DNA of 64,000 nt from Arthrobacter sp. 135MFCol5.1 (GTDB taxonomy: Bacteria > Actinomycetota > Actinomycetes > Actinomycetales > Micrococcaceae): NCBI RefSeq assembly GCF_000374865.1, contig NZ_KB895452.1:310001-374000 (forward strand), written 5' to 3'. The notes under the pieces were generated by a model, which searched no databases, was not told the origin of the DNA, and saw nothing but the letters and a program-made list of their open reading frames with translations. The translations under genes and the position numbers were made by a program. Each line of letters opens with the position of its first letter. Within the stretch, counting starts at the first letter, position 1. This document shows, piece by piece, positions 1 through 9,388 of this stretch.

Positions 1-39
1 AACGGGCTCCCTGCCTGCTCGCTGGAAGCAGTCAACGGA

Positions 40-987
40 TCAGCCTTTGCGCTTCTTGATCTCGGCTGCGGCCTGGGGCAGGACATCGAAGACGTCCCCG
101 ATGATGCCGAAGTCGGCGATCTCGAAGACCGGCGATTCGGCATCCTTGTTCACGGCGACGATGACCTTGGACGTCTGCATGCCGGCTTTTTGCTGGATGG
201 CACCGGAGATGCCTGCCGAGATATACAGCTGCGGGGAAACGGTCTTGCCGGTCTGCCCCACCTGTGCGTCGTGGCTGATCCATCCGGCGTCGGTGGCTGC
301 GCGGGAAGCTCCTACGGCGGCACCGAGGGCATCGGCCAGCTCCTCGACGGGACCGAAGTCGCCGTCCATGCCGCGGCCGCCGGCAACGACGATCCGGGCG
401 TCGGTGAGGTCCGGGCGGCCGCTGGCCACCTTCTGCTCGCGGGCAGTGATGCGGGCAGCGTTGGCGACGGCGGGCACCTCCACGGTTGCCGTTTCGGGCG
501 TGGTGGGTGCGGGCGCGGGTTCCGGAACCACGTTGTTGGCCTTGAGCGTGAGCACGGAAACGGCCGTCGTGGCCTTGCAGGAGGTGTTGTACGAGCCGGC
601 CAGGACCGACTTGTGCGCGGTACCGTCCGGGTCCACGGCGACGACGTCGGTGATGACGCCGGCGTTGAGCCGGATGCCCAGCCGCGCCGCGATCTCTTTG
701 CCTTCCGGAGAGTTGTCCAGCAGCACGATCCCGGCTCCGGCTGCCTCTGCCGCTGCGGCCAGGTAGGCTGCCTTGGGCGCTACGAGGAAGTCACCCAGTT
801 CCTCGGCCGACGGGTGCAGGACGGTGCCCACACCGTATTCCGCCAAGGTGGCGGCGACGTCGTCGGAAAGGTCTCCGTTGACCGCGACGGCGCTCTCCCC
901 CAGGGAACGAGCCAGGGTCAGCAGCTCCAGGCTGCTCTTCTTGAGCGAAGCTCCGGGGCTGTCGATGAATACCAGTACTTTTGCCAT
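40..987 (-). CDS. etfA: Electron transfer flavoprotein alpha subunit (EtfA)
   Basis: FAD-binding large subunit of the soluble electron-transferring flavoprotein, which takes electrons from acyl-CoA dehydrogenases and passes them to the quinone pool. The 315-residue length is normal. The C-terminal half carries the family FAD-binding features: VVAGGRGM near residue 200, ISAGISGAIQQ near 260, and an AVNKDAESPVFEIADFGI segment near 280. The ATG at 987 is preceded by GGGGAC about 6 bases upstream. It lies 12 bases downstream of etfB on the same strand, so the two are almost certainly one transcript giving an equimolar heterodimer. Codon use matches the neighbours. The function is sure; the physiological donor dehydrogenase is not encoded here. 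Confidence 0.96.
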   Translation of the reverse strand: MAKVLVFIDSPGASLKKSSLELLTLARSLGESAVAVNGDLSDDVAATLAEYGVGTVLHPSAEELGDFLVAPKAAYLAAAAEAAGAGIVLLDNSPEGKEIAARLGIRLNAGVITDVVAVDPDGTAHKSVLAGSYNTSCKATTAVSVLTLKANNVVPEPAPAPTTPETATVEVPAVANAARITAREQKVASGRPDLTDARIVVAGGRGMDGDFGPVEELADALGAAVGASRAATDAGWISHDAQVGQTGKTVSPQLYISAGISGAIQQKAGMQTSKVIVAVNKDAESPVFEIADFGIIGDVFDVLPQAAAEIKKRKG

Positions 988-999
988 GTCGTTGTCCCC

Positions 1000-1791
1000 T
1001 TAGAGCAGCTTCTGGGCGGCCAGGAAGTCAACCAGCTTGATGCCGGCGTCGCCCTCGTCGGTGATGATGGTACCGGCAGTCCTCGGCGGCCGCTGTTCGG
1101 CGCTGGTGACGGTGGTCCACGACCCTGCAAAGCCAACCTGGGCAGGGTCCACGCCGATGTCTGCGAGGGAGAGCGTGGTGATGCTCTTGCGCTTGGCCGC
1201 GATGATGCCCTTGAAGTTGGGGTACCGGGGTTCGTTGATCTGGTCCGTGACGGACACGACCGCGGGCAGTGCTGCTTCCACGGTCTCCGATGACGTGTCG
1301 GCGTCGCGCCGGGCAGTGAGCCGGCCGCCGTCGACCTCCAGCGAGGATGCGAAGGTCACCTGCGGCAGCCCGAGCCGCTCCGCCAGCTGGGCCGGGACCA
1401 GCGAGGTCTCACCATCGGTGGACGCCATCCCGGTCAGGACCAGGTCCACGCCGCCCAGGTGCCGGACCGCCGCCGCGAGTGCCAGCGAGGTGGCAGCCGC
1501 GTCCGAGCCGGCGAGCGCGTCGTCCGTGAGGTGGACGCCTTCGGTGGCGCCCATCTGCAGCGATTTCTTTACGGCGTTGACGGCCCCGGCAGGGCCCATG
1601 CTCAGGGCAATGACCTGGTTGCCGGCTTTGCTTCCGCCTCGGGCCTCGGCAAGCTGCAGGGCAGCTTCCAGGGCGTATTCGTCGAGCTCGGACAGGATGC
1701 TCTCGTCGCGGTCCGCGGTGTTGCCCTCGCCACCCAGGTGTCGGTCGAACTGGGCGTCCGGTACATGTTTGACCAGGACTACGATCTTCAA
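1000..1791 (-). CDS. etfB: Electron transfer flavoprotein beta subunit (EtfB)
   Basis: Small subunit of the EtfAB heterodimer; in this family it binds AMP and docks partner dehydrogenases. The protein opens with KIVVLVKHVPDAQ, the normal EtfB N terminus, and near residue 200 has the signature RYPNFKGIIAAKRK. I place the start at a TTG at 1791 because GGAAGAG lies 4-5 bases upstream and the family motif begins at the next codon. A longer frame runs up to 1854, but its extra residues do not look like EtfB, and a GTG at 1803 is the only near alternative. That gives 263 residues, the usual length. First gene of the etfBA transcript. Confidence 0.95.
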   Translation of the reverse strand: MKIVVLVKHVPDAQFDRHLGGEGNTADRDESILSELDEYALEAALQLAEARGGSKAGNQVIALSMGPAGAVNAVKKSLQMGATEGVHLTDDALAGSDAAATSLALAAAVRHLGGVDLVLTGMASTDGETSLVPAQLAERLGLPQVTFASSLEVDGGRLTARRDADTSSETVEAALPAVVSVTDQINEPRYPNFKGIIAAKRKSITTLSLADIGVDPAQVGFAGSWTTVTSAEQRPPRTAGTIITDEGDAGIKLVDFLAAQKLL

Positions 1792-1963
1792 TGTCTCTTC
1801 CACTGTGTTTACAGCAGCCTTCCATGCTTGTGGACAGCCAGCCGGGTGGGTCATGGCCGCGGAATGCCCGGCAGGCGGGTAGCTCCTAGCTAACCATATC
1901 GGCGCGTCCGGGCGCCCTCTTCCGTTAACGCCTGTGTCAGGTTTTCCGTTGCGCCGGACATGC

Positions 1964-2000
1964 CGACGGCGGCGCCCCCTGGGTGGGGACGCCGCCGTCG
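1964..2000 (-). terminator. GC-rich hairpin after htrA
   Basis: Inverted repeat GACGGCGGCG / CGCCGCCGTC with an inner CCCC / GGGG pairing, just past the htrA stop. There is no T-run on either side, so this is a U-less, actinobacterial-style terminator candidate rather than a classical one. Confidence 0.5.
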
Positions 2001-2016
2001 TGATGGCTTGGGCGTG

Positions 2017-3618
2017 TCAGCTGGCTGCCGCGCCGAGCGTGACGTCGAACGTCTGCTCCTTGCCGCCGCGCTGGACCGTGATCTTGACCGTGGAACCTGC
2101 CGGCTGCTCGCGGACCGCCGCGGTCAGCTGGTTCGGTTCACCGATGCTGAGGTCGTTGAACTTGGTGATGACGTCGCCGACCTTGATCCCGGCCTTCCCT
2201 GCCGGCGAACTGGCGTCAACCGTGGCTACGTCGGCGCCTACCGAGAATTCCGAGGACGCACCGGAGGTACTCTTCGCCTTGACGCTGACACCGAGCTGGC
2301 CATGGGAGGCCTTGCCGTTGTCGATGATCTCCTGCGCCACGCGCTTGGCGTTGTTGATCGGGATGCTGAACCCGACGCCGATGTTGCCGCTCTGGGACGT
2401 CGAGGTGCCGGAGCCTGCGGACGCGATGGCCACGTTCACGCCGATGATCTCACCCTTGCTGTTGACGAGGGCGCCGCCGGAGTTGCCGGGATTGATCGCT
2501 GCATCGGTCTGGATGACGTTGATGGCGATGGATCCCTGGCTCGAGCTTTGCTGGCTTTGTCCGCCGCCCGGAGGCGCAAACTGGAAGCCCTGGTCACCGC
2601 CCTGGCTGTTGTCACCGCCCTGCGGGGCTGCCGACGATGCCACGCTGATGGTCCGGTTCAGCGTGGACACGATGCCATCCGTCACCGTCCCGGTCAGCCC
2701 AAGCGGTGAACCGATGGCGATTGCGGTGTCACCCACGTTGAGTTTGGAGGAATCCCCCAGGGTTGCAGGAGTGAGGCTTGAGGTGTCGTCCACCTTGATC
2801 ACCGCGAGGTCGGACAAGGGGTCCGTGCCTACGAGCTTCGCGGGAAGGACCTTGCCGTCGCTGGTGCGGATTTCAAGGGTGGCGTTGGCCGTCTGGCCGT
2901 CCAGCGTGACCACGTGGGTGTTGGTGAGAATGTGTCCCTGGTCGTCAAGGACGATGCCCGAACCGGTGCCACCGGAGCTGCCGCTGGTGGCACTGATGGT
3001 AACCACACTGGGGGAAGCCTTCACGGCGGCGGCTGTAATGGCGTTGACGTCATCCTTGTTATTCACGATGACCGTTCCCGGCTGGTTGCTGCCACCCACC
3101 GCCGAGGTGCTGGAGCCGGCGTTTCCAAACAGTTCACCTGCGCCCACCGTTGCCACGCCGCCGCCCACAAGCCCAGCGGCGAGGATGCTGGCGATGAGGG
3201 TGCCGATGCCGAAGGTCGCCTTCCGGCGCGGAGCATCCTTGGGATTGGGCGCCAGGCCGACACTTCCGTGCTGCATACCGGGCCCCGCGCCTTGGCCTGG
3301 CTGGCCGTTCTGCTGCTGGCCGTAGTATCCGGACTGGCCGTAGAAAGGCTGGCGCTGCGGGTAAACGGGCCTGGGAGCGCCGGGGAGCTCCTGTGTGTGG
3401 TCCTGGCCTGCTGCCTGCGGCTGGTCCAGCCGTTCCGTGGGGTTGTGCTGCTGGTCAGCGGCACCGTACTGTCCCTGCTCGTGGCCGGCATTGCCCCCGC
3501 CCCCGGACTGAGTGTCCGCCGGGCCGGCTCCGGGCTGCTGCGGGTCCTGCTGCTGCCAGGGGTTCCGGCTGCCCGCGCTGCCCTCCGGGACCGGTCCTGG
3601 CGTGTGATTCTCAGTCAT
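2017..3618 (-). CDS. Membrane-anchored HtrA/DegP-family serine protease with PDZ domain
   Basis: Envelope quality-control protease. Order: a long Gln/Gly/Pro-rich cytoplasmic tail (about residues 1-130), one membrane helix (about 135-160), a trypsin-like domain and one C-terminal PDZ domain (about 430-530). The catalytic triad is visible: His in ILTNTHVV (about 235), Asp in SDLAVIKV (about 270) and Ser in NPGNSGGAL (about 380). Between Asp and Ser is an unusual Gln/Gly/Ser-rich insertion of about 35 residues (near 330-365). I start at the ATG at 3618 because AAAGGAAG sits 5 bases upstream; the frame is open to 3633. In mycobacteria an htrA of this type follows sigE-rseA; here it is at the opposite end of the window, next to the TPM and pspA genes. 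Confidence 0.93.
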   Translation of the reverse strand: MTENHTPGPVPEGSAGSRNPWQQQDPQQPGAGPADTQSGGGGNAGHEQGQYGAADQQHNPTERLDQPQAAGQDHTQELPGAPRPVYPQRQPFYGQSGYYGQQQNGQPGQGAGPGMQHGSVGLAPNPKDAPRRKATFGIGTLIASILAAGLVGGGVATVGAGELFGNAGSSTSAVGGSNQPGTVIVNNKDDVNAITAAAVKASPSVVTISATSGSSGGTGSGIVLDDQGHILTNTHVVTLDGQTANATLEIRTSDGKVLPAKLVGTDPLSDLAVIKVDDTSSLTPATLGDSSKLNVGDTAIAIGSPLGLTGTVTDGIVSTLNRTISVASSAAPQGGDNSQGGDQGFQFAPPGGGQSQQSSSQGSIAINVIQTDAAINPGNSGGALVNSKGEIIGVNVAIASAGSGTSTSQSGNIGVGFSIPINNAKRVAQEIIDNGKASHGQLGVSVKAKSTSGASSEFSVGADVATVDASSPAGKAGIKVGDVITKFNDLSIGEPNQLTAAVREQPAGSTVKITVQRGGKEQTFDVTLGAAAS

Positions 3619-3900
3619 GGGACTTCCTTTCATCCTTGTCTGCCATTAACTATGACCCGTCCCGCTGGAACAAGCTCGGATGTTTGCTGAAAGCTTCCTG
3701 AACGTCGTGGTGTTCCCATAGAACCCCGCAATGTGTTTCGCTGGCGGCATATTCGGCCGCATGGACTGGCTGTGGGGTGCACCATAGAATCAAGATGAAT
3801 TGCCACAGCGACCTGCGGCTTCACACCAAGCGTGGGGGCGCTGCTGGATTCGACGACTGATTCGTCCCGAGTCGGTGTCAGGCGTGCTGAAGGGTTGCAC

Positions 3901-5952
3901 ATGCGGTCAAAGTTCAAACGTTTCCTCGCCGTGATCGGCCTTGCCGGGCTGCTCACGATTCCCGCCGGCGCGGCCTGGGCCGAAGACCCGGTGACCATTC
4001 CCTCCGGAACGAACATTGTTGATAATGCCAACGTCCTGGGCAGCCGGAAGGGCGAAGTCCAGGACGCCATCCAGAAGCTCCTGAAAGACCACAAGTACAA
4101 CCTGTACGTGGTCACGGTGAAGACCTTCACCAACCCGACCGATCCGGCCCAGTGGACCCAGAAAGTAGCTGAGCTGAGGACCATGGGCAGGGCTGACGCC
4201 GTCCTGGCAATTGCTGTTGATGACGGCAAGTTCAACTTCGTCACGAATTCGAGCAGCCCCATCCGGTCCAAGCAGGCCAACATCAGCCAAAACGCAGTCA
4301 CCGCCAACCTGGCCGGGGGCAAGAAGGACTATGCGCAGGCTGCCATCGACACCGCCTCAGCAATCGGCGACGCCGCCACTGGCGGCAGCGGCAGTGTGTC
4401 CTCCGGCGACGGTGCGGGCGCCGCGGTCCTGGTTGGAGCCGGCGTCGTCGTGGCAGGCGGCGGCGCCTACCTGTACTACCGGAACCGCCGGAAGAAGGCC
4501 GCAGCCCAGGCCTCCACGGGCAGCTACGGCCCCCAAGGTGCCGAGCTGGACCCATTGGCTTCGTTGAGCGTGGACGAACTCCGCCGCAAGAGTGGCTCCC
4601 TCCTGATCGAAGCTGATGACGCCATCAAGTCCAGCGAACAGGAACTCGGCTTCGCCCAGGCGCAGTATGGCGACTCCGCCGTGGGGAACTTCACCAAAGC
4701 GCTGGAGGAAGCCAAAGCCCACATGGGCGAGTCCTTCAAATTGCAGCAGCAGCTGGATGACCACATTCCGGACACCGAAGAACAGCAACGCACCTGGCTG
4801 GGCGAGATTATCCGCCGGTCCGAGGCCGCCCTGGCCTCCCTGCAGGAGCAGAAAGCGGACTTCGACTCACTGCGTGAACTGGAAAAGAACGCGCCCCAGG
4901 CCCTCGCGGCCGTCAATGCCGGAGCCCGGGAAGCGGACGCCAAGATTTCCACGGCCGAGCAGTCGCTTGCCGAAATGCGGTCCAAGTACGCGGACAGCGC
5001 GCTGACACAGGTTTCTGACAACATCGTCCAGGCCAAGGAGCGGCTGGCCTTCGTGCAGAACGCCTCGGCAACCGCGCAGCAGAAACTGGACGGGGGCGAG
5101 CAAAGCCTCGCCGCCGTGGCAGTCCGCGCAGCCGAGGAGAGCCTGCACCAAACCAACGTCCTGCTGGACGCTATCTCCAAGCTGTCCGCGAGCCTCGATG
5201 AAGCCCGGAACAGCGTCGAAACGGCGGTGGTGGACACGGCGCAGGACCTGGCGCAGGCAAAGGCCATGATCCAGTCCGGAACCCACGCCGAACTGGCGGG
5301 CCCCGTGGCTGCGGTGGAAGCGGCCCTTGCCCAGGTAAAGAGCGAAATCCAGGGCGGGAAGATCGATCCTGTCGCCACCCTGCAACGTGTCGAAAGCGCG
5401 CACCAGACCCTGGACCAGGCCTTGACCGGCATCCGGGACCAGCAGGAGCAGGCGCGGCGCGCCCAGGCATCCCTGCAGCAAACCATCATGTCCGCGCAAG
5501 CCCAAATCAGCGCAACCTCCGACTACATCACAGCGCGGCGCGGCGGCGTTGGCACCGAGGCGCGGACCCGACTGGCCGAATCCCAGCGCAACCTCGACTA
5601 CGCCCTCTCCATCGCACGGACAGATCCGGTCACGGCCCTGACCTATGCACAGCAGGCCCACGCCCTGGCGGCGCAGGCAGCACAACTGGCCCAGGCAGAC
5701 GTTGACCACTTTGACGGCTACGCCAACCAGGGTTTCGGCCGTGGCGGCATGTTCGGCGGCGGCGGTGGCGGCGGCCTGGGCGGTGCCATCCTTGGTGGCA
5801 TCCTGATCAACTCCATCCTGAACGGCGGCCACGGCGGCTGGGGCGGCGGTGGCGGCTGGGGCGGGGACTCCGGCGGAGGTGGCGGCTGGGGCGGAGACTC
5901 CGGCGGCTTCGGCGGCGGAGACTTCGGCGGCGGCGACTCCGGCAGTTTCTAG
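3901..5952 (+). CDS. TPM-domain (DUF477) membrane protein with coiled coil and glycine-rich tail
   Basis: A Sec signal peptide (MRSKFKRFLAVIGLAGLL, cut near AWA-ED at about residue 27) leads into an extracytoplasmic TPM domain (about 30-150, with NIVDNANVLG and LYVVTVKTF). A membrane helix (about 173-195) ends in RNRRKK. A roughly 400-residue helical, coiled-coil-rich cytoplasmic region follows, then a Gly/Trp/Asp tail of GGWGGDSGG-type repeats (about 618-683). The catalytic role is unknown; the domain has been linked to phosphatase activity and photosystem or membrane-protein maintenance in other organisms. I start at ATG 3901, where GAAGGG is 6 bases upstream, not at the upstream in-frame site at 3832. 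A pspA homologue follows after 108 bases, which suggests an envelope-maintenance role. Confidence 0.88.
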   Translation: MRSKFKRFLAVIGLAGLLTIPAGAAWAEDPVTIPSGTNIVDNANVLGSRKGEVQDAIQKLLKDHKYNLYVVTVKTFTNPTDPAQWTQKVAELRTMGRADAVLAIAVDDGKFNFVTNSSSPIRSKQANISQNAVTANLAGGKKDYAQAAIDTASAIGDAATGGSGSVSSGDGAGAAVLVGAGVVVAGGGAYLYYRNRRKKAAAQASTGSYGPQGAELDPLASLSVDELRRKSGSLLIEADDAIKSSEQELGFAQAQYGDSAVGNFTKALEEAKAHMGESFKLQQQLDDHIPDTEEQQRTWLGEIIRRSEAALASLQEQKADFDSLRELEKNAPQALAAVNAGAREADAKISTAEQSLAEMRSKYADSALTQVSDNIVQAKERLAFVQNASATAQQKLDGGEQSLAAVAVRAAEESLHQTNVLLDAISKLSASLDEARNSVETAVVDTAQDLAQAKAMIQSGTHAELAGPVAAVEAALAQVKSEIQGGKIDPVATLQRVESAHQTLDQALTGIRDQQEQARRAQASLQQTIMSAQAQISATSDYITARRGGVGTEARTRLAESQRNLDYALSIARTDPVTALTYAQQAHALAAQAAQLAQADVDHFDGYANQGFGRGGMFGGGGGGGLGGAILGGILINSILNGGHGGWGGGGGWGGDSGGGGGWGGDSGGFGGGDFGGGDSGSF

Positions 5953-6060
5953 ACCCTCCGCCGGCCCAGACCGGAGCAATCCGGCCGGCGGACAACAGCA
6001 GTACACCACTGTGCACCGGTTCCAGTGGGTCAACACAGAGCAGGACGAAAGGCAAACACC

Positions 6061-6849
6061 ATGGTTAAGCAGTCCATTTTCGGCCGGATCGCACAGCTGG
6101 CAAAGGCGAATATCAACTCTTTGCTGGACAACGCCGAAGATCCGCAGAAGATGCTGGACCAGATGGTCCGCGACTACACGAACAACATCGCAGAGGCCGA
6201 ATCCGCCGTGGCCCAGACCATCGGCAACCTCCGGATGCTCGAGGACGACTACAACGAGGACATCAAGAACGCCCAGGACTGGGGCAACAAAGCCCTCGCC
6301 GCCTCCCGCAAGGCTGACGAATTCCGCGCCGCCGGCGATGTGGCCGACGCCGAGAAATTCGACAACCTGGCCAAGGTTGCCCTGCAGCGCCAGATGGCGG
6401 CCGAGAGTGAAGCCAAGGGCGCTGAGCCGAGCATCGCCTCCCAGCGCGAAATCGTGGACAAGCTCAAGGTGGGCTTGGACCAGATGAAGAACAAGCTCAA
6501 CCAGCTGACCAGCAAGCGCAACGAACTCGTCGCCAGGTCCAAGACCGCCGCTGCCCAGTCGCAGGTGCATGACGCCATTAAGAGCATCGACATCATGGAC
6601 CCCACCAGCGAAGTCGGCCGCTTCGAAGAGAAGATCCGCCGCGAGGAGGCCAAGGTCCGCGGACAGGAGGAACTTGCCGCGTCCAGCCTCGATGCACAGT
6701 TCAACCAGCTGGAAGACCTGGGAGAGCAGACGGAGATCGAAGCCAGGCTGGCAGCGCTGAAGGCCGGGGGCAAGCCTGCCCTCGGCGCTGGGAGCCAGGC
6801 GTCAACGTCCGGATCCACGGTGGACGAAGCCGACTTCGACAAGCTCTGA
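6061..6849 (+). CDS. PspA/IM30 (Vipp1) family membrane-stress protein
   Basis: Predicted peripheral membrane protein of the ESCRT-III-like PspA/IM30 family, which oligomerises on stressed inner membrane and limits proton leak. The 262 residues are almost entirely charged helix, opening with KQSIFGRIAQLAKANINSLL and then EDPQKMLDQMVRDY, the family's N-terminal membrane-binding helix and first hairpin. A short Gly/Ser-rich linker and an acidic end (VDEADFDKL) follow. The start is the ATG at 6061, preceded by GACGAAAGGCAAACACC; the frame stays open upstream to 6025 without family similarity. It follows the TPM gene on the same strand, and HtrA is just beyond. Confidence 0.93.
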   Translation: MVKQSIFGRIAQLAKANINSLLDNAEDPQKMLDQMVRDYTNNIAEAESAVAQTIGNLRMLEDDYNEDIKNAQDWGNKALAASRKADEFRAAGDVADAEKFDNLAKVALQRQMAAESEAKGAEPSIASQREIVDKLKVGLDQMKNKLNQLTSKRNELVARSKTAAAQSQVHDAIKSIDIMDPTSEVGRFEEKIRREEAKVRGQEELAASSLDAQFNQLEDLGEQTEIEARLAALKAGGKPALGAGSQASTSGSTVDEADFDKL

Positions 6850-6873
6850 CCTGCGGGATATCCGCTGCATGGA

Positions 6874-6914
6874 ACAAGACAATGGCCGGGACCGGTGTCC
6901 CGGCCATTGTCTTG
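6874..6914 (+). terminator. Perfect hairpin after pspA
   Basis: AAGACAATGGCCGGGAC pairs perfectly with GTCCCGGCCATTGTCTT around a CGGT tetraloop. Only a weak T-run follows. It separates pspA from the photolyase gene. Confidence 0.75.
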
Positions 6915-6925
6915 CCTCCAGTGTG

Positions 6926-6937
6926 TAGCGTGGTGGT
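6926..6937 (+). promoter_or_regulatory. -10-like box TAGCGT placed for a leaderless photolyase mRNA
   Basis: TAGCGT at 6926-6931 is followed by exactly 6 bases and then the ATG. No Shine-Dalgarno sequence is present and no convincing -35 is seen. Inferred leaderless start. Confidence 0.5.
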
Positions 6938-8377
6938 ATGGCATCCACTGAACAAACGTCCCTGGTATGGCTGCGCGACGACCTGCGCCTGGACGACAAC
7001 CCGGCGCTGGACGCCGCGGCCCGCCTGGGCGGTCCCATGACGGTGGTCTATATCCTCGACGAGGAGTCCGAAGGAATACGCCCGCTGGGTGGTGCTGCCC
7101 GCTGGTGGCTGCACCATTCCCTGGTGGCCCTGGCAGCGGACCTGGAAGGCAAAGGTTCCCGGCTGGTACTGCGCCGCGGTTCCGCGGCGGGCATCATCCA
7201 GGACCTGGCTGCCCGGACCAAGGCGACGCATCTTTTGTGGAACCGGCGGTACGGCCAGCCCGAGCGGACCATTGATGCCGGGCTCAAGGACTGGGCCGGA
7301 AGCAACGGCATCGAAGCCGCCAGCTTCCAGGCCAACCTCCTCTTCGAGCCTTGGACCATTACCACGGGCGCGGGCGGCCCGTACAAGGTCTACTCCCCCT
7401 TCTGGCGGGCCTGCCTGGCCGCGGCGGACATCCGCGACCCCCTGGAGGCACCTGGGACATTGCCGGGGCCTGCTCCGTCCGGCCGCGGACTGCCCGCCTC
7501 AGACACGCTCAGCAGCTGGGCCCTCCTGCCCACTTCCCCCGACTGGAGCGGCGGCCTGGCCGAGGCCTGGGAGCCGGGCGAAAAGGGCGCAGCACACCGC
7601 CTGGAGGAGTTCCTGGACGGCCCCATCGAGGAGTACGGCACGGGCAGGAACCTTCCCGGCACCGATGGCACCAGCAGGCTGTCACCATACCTGCGGTTCG
7701 GCGAGATCAGCCCGTTCCGCGTGTGGCGCGAGATCCGCCGCCGCCACCCCCGCAAAATCCCTGCCGACGTCGGAACATTCCGCTCGGAACTGGGCTGGCG
7801 CGAGTTCAACTGGCATCTGCTGTACCACAATCCGGACCTGGCCACCCAAAACTTCCGGCCGGCGTTCGACAAGTTTCAGTGGGGGTCGCCAGGCAAACGG
7901 GAACTTGCGGCGTGGAAGCACGGAAACACGGGCTATCCCCTGGTGGACGCCGGCATGCGGCAGCTCTGGCAGACGGGCTGGATGCACAACCGCGTCCGGA
8001 TGGCGGCCGCATCCTTCCTGGTCAAGAACCTCCTGACAGATTGGCGGATCGGCGAGGAATGGTTCTGGGACACCCTGGTGGACGCGGACGCCGCGAACAA
8101 CCCGGCCAACTGGCAGTGGGTGGCGGGTTCCGGCGCCGATGCCTCACCGTACTACCGGATCTTTAATCCCGTCACGCAGAGCAAGAAATTCGACGCCAAC
8201 GGAAGGTACCTGCGCGAGTTCATCCCCGAACTTTCGGAGCTGGACGGCAAAGCCATCCATGAACCCTGGAAGTCAGGGGTCCAAGGCTACCCGGAACCGC
8301 TCGTGGACTTGCCGGAATCACGGGAGCGGGCGCTGAACACTTACCAGCAGCTCAAGGACTCTGAGGCTAGCGGCTGA
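6938..8377 (+). CDS. phr: Deoxyribodipyrimidine photolyase (cryptochrome/photolyase family)
   Basis: Light-driven repair of cyclobutane pyrimidine dimers using FADH- and an antenna chromophore. The 479-residue protein has the N-terminal alpha/beta photolyase domain (LVWLRDDLRLDDNPAL near residue 6, VYILDEES near 37) and the C-terminal helical FAD domain, with the class I signatures WREFNWHLLYHN, MHNRVRMAAASFLVKNLL and DADAANNPANWQWVAGSG. The Trp residues of the electron-transfer chain lie in conserved surroundings. The ATG has no ribosome binding site but a TAGCGT box 6 bases upstream. The gene ends 11 bases inside the convergent cytochrome gene. The exact subclass (CPD versus 6-4) is not proven from sequence alone. 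Confidence 0.94.
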   Translation: MASTEQTSLVWLRDDLRLDDNPALDAAARLGGPMTVVYILDEESEGIRPLGGAARWWLHHSLVALAADLEGKGSRLVLRRGSAAGIIQDLAARTKATHLLWNRRYGQPERTIDAGLKDWAGSNGIEAASFQANLLFEPWTITTGAGGPYKVYSPFWRACLAAADIRDPLEAPGTLPGPAPSGRGLPASDTLSSWALLPTSPDWSGGLAEAWEPGEKGAAHRLEEFLDGPIEEYGTGRNLPGTDGTSRLSPYLRFGEISPFRVWREIRRRHPRKIPADVGTFRSELGWREFNWHLLYHNPDLATQNFRPAFDKFQWGSPGKRELAAWKHGNTGYPLVDAGMRQLWQTGWMHNRVRMAAASFLVKNLLTDWRIGEEWFWDTLVDADAANNPANWQWVAGSGADASPYYRIFNPVTQSKKFDANGRYLREFIPELSELDGKAIHEPWKSGVQGYPEPLVDLPESRERALNTYQQLKDSEASG

Positions 8378-9299
8378 CCTTGCCCATAAGGGACGCGATG
8401 GGGCGCAGGAAGATCGGACGCGCCAGGAACCAGGCGGCCGCCATGACCGCGACCGAGGCAAGGAAGACCCAGAAGCCGAACCAGCCGTCGTCGTCGCTGA
8501 CACCGTACATGTGGTTCAGGTTCCGCAGCGCGCCGGTGGTGAGCACCAGGAAGACGTGGACCACGATGAAGGCGACGAAGTAGATCATCACAGGGAAGTG
8601 GACGGCACGCGCCCATTCAATCGGGTAGGCCTTGTTGAGCCTGGCTGCCTTCTTTGGCCACGCGGAGGACATCCGCAGGCCGGTGATGAATGCCAGCGGC
8701 GCCGCAATGAAAACAGTGACGAAGTAGGCCAGGAGCTGCAGCGCGTTGTAGTTGATCCAGCCATCCTCCGTGGGCCAGTCCAGCGACGCGTATTGCAGCG
8801 CGGCAGAGAGGGCATTGGGAACGACATCCCAGCTCGTGGGGACAATGCGCATCCACTGGCCGGTGGCAAACAGCAGGACAGCGAAGACCAGCCCGTTCAG
8901 GATCCACAAGGCATCAAGGGTCAGGTGGAACCAGAGCTCCAGGCTGATCTTGGTGGGCGCATTCCTGGTACGGATCAAGCCCTTGTTGTTGCGGGTCCAA
9001 TGCCCGCTGGGACGGGTGGTGGTCCGCACCTGCCATCCGGTGCGGATGATCAGGAGCAGGAAGAAACCGTTCAGGAAATGCTGCCAGGCGAGCCACGCCG
9101 GGAACCCAACAGGGGCGGAGGCCGGCAGTTCAGATTGGCCCGGGTAATCGGCCACGAACGATGCAACGGCCGGCAGTCCCATCAGCAGCCTGGCGGCCAG
9201 CACTGCCAGGACCAGTGCCACGAGGACGGCGGGAACCGCCCAATAGAGCCGGGACCGCTTACCCGTCGCGGCGCCGGGCTTCTTCGTGGGTGTGGCCAT
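8367..9299 (-). CDS. Cytochrome b561-like (b/b6 domain) integral membrane protein
   Basis: Membrane protein of 310 residues with about five hydrophobic helices. It has conserved His residues inside helices (WLAWQHFLNGFF near 70, LWFHLTLDALWIL near 125, RAVHFPVMIYFVAFIVVHVF near 230-250), as expected for a di-heme b-type cytochrome of the Ni-Fe hydrogenase / formate dehydrogenase gamma type. Such proteins usually pass quinol electrons to a partner oxidoreductase, often a molybdenum enzyme; no partner is adjacent, so substrate and direction are unknown. The basic N terminus (MATPTKKPGAATGKRSR) precedes the first helix. A GAGAGG lies further upstream of the ATG than usual. It ends tail to tail with phr. 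Confidence 0.82.
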   Translation of the reverse strand: MATPTKKPGAATGKRSRLYWAVPAVLVALVLAVLAARLLMGLPAVASFVADYPGQSELPASAPVGFPAWLAWQHFLNGFFLLLIIRTGWQVRTTTRPSGHWTRNNKGLIRTRNAPTKISLELWFHLTLDALWILNGLVFAVLLFATGQWMRIVPTSWDVVPNALSAALQYASLDWPTEDGWINYNALQLLAYFVTVFIAAPLAFITGLRMSSAWPKKAARLNKAYPIEWARAVHFPVMIYFVAFIVVHVFLVLTTGALRNLNHMYGVSDDDGWFGFWVFLASVAVMAAAWFLARPIFLRPIASLMGKVSR

Positions 9300-9388
9300 C
9301 GAACAACATACCTCTCAAGAATGGCGTATGGCTGCCCACGGATCGTGGGGTCCTCGAAAGAGAATACTAGGAACTATGCGCATCCAGG

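Noticed and set aside
1934-3325. 463-codon plus-strand frame opposite htrA
   Set aside because: Antisense to the HtrA gene, with no start signal and repeated Pro/Leu/Ser of shadow type.
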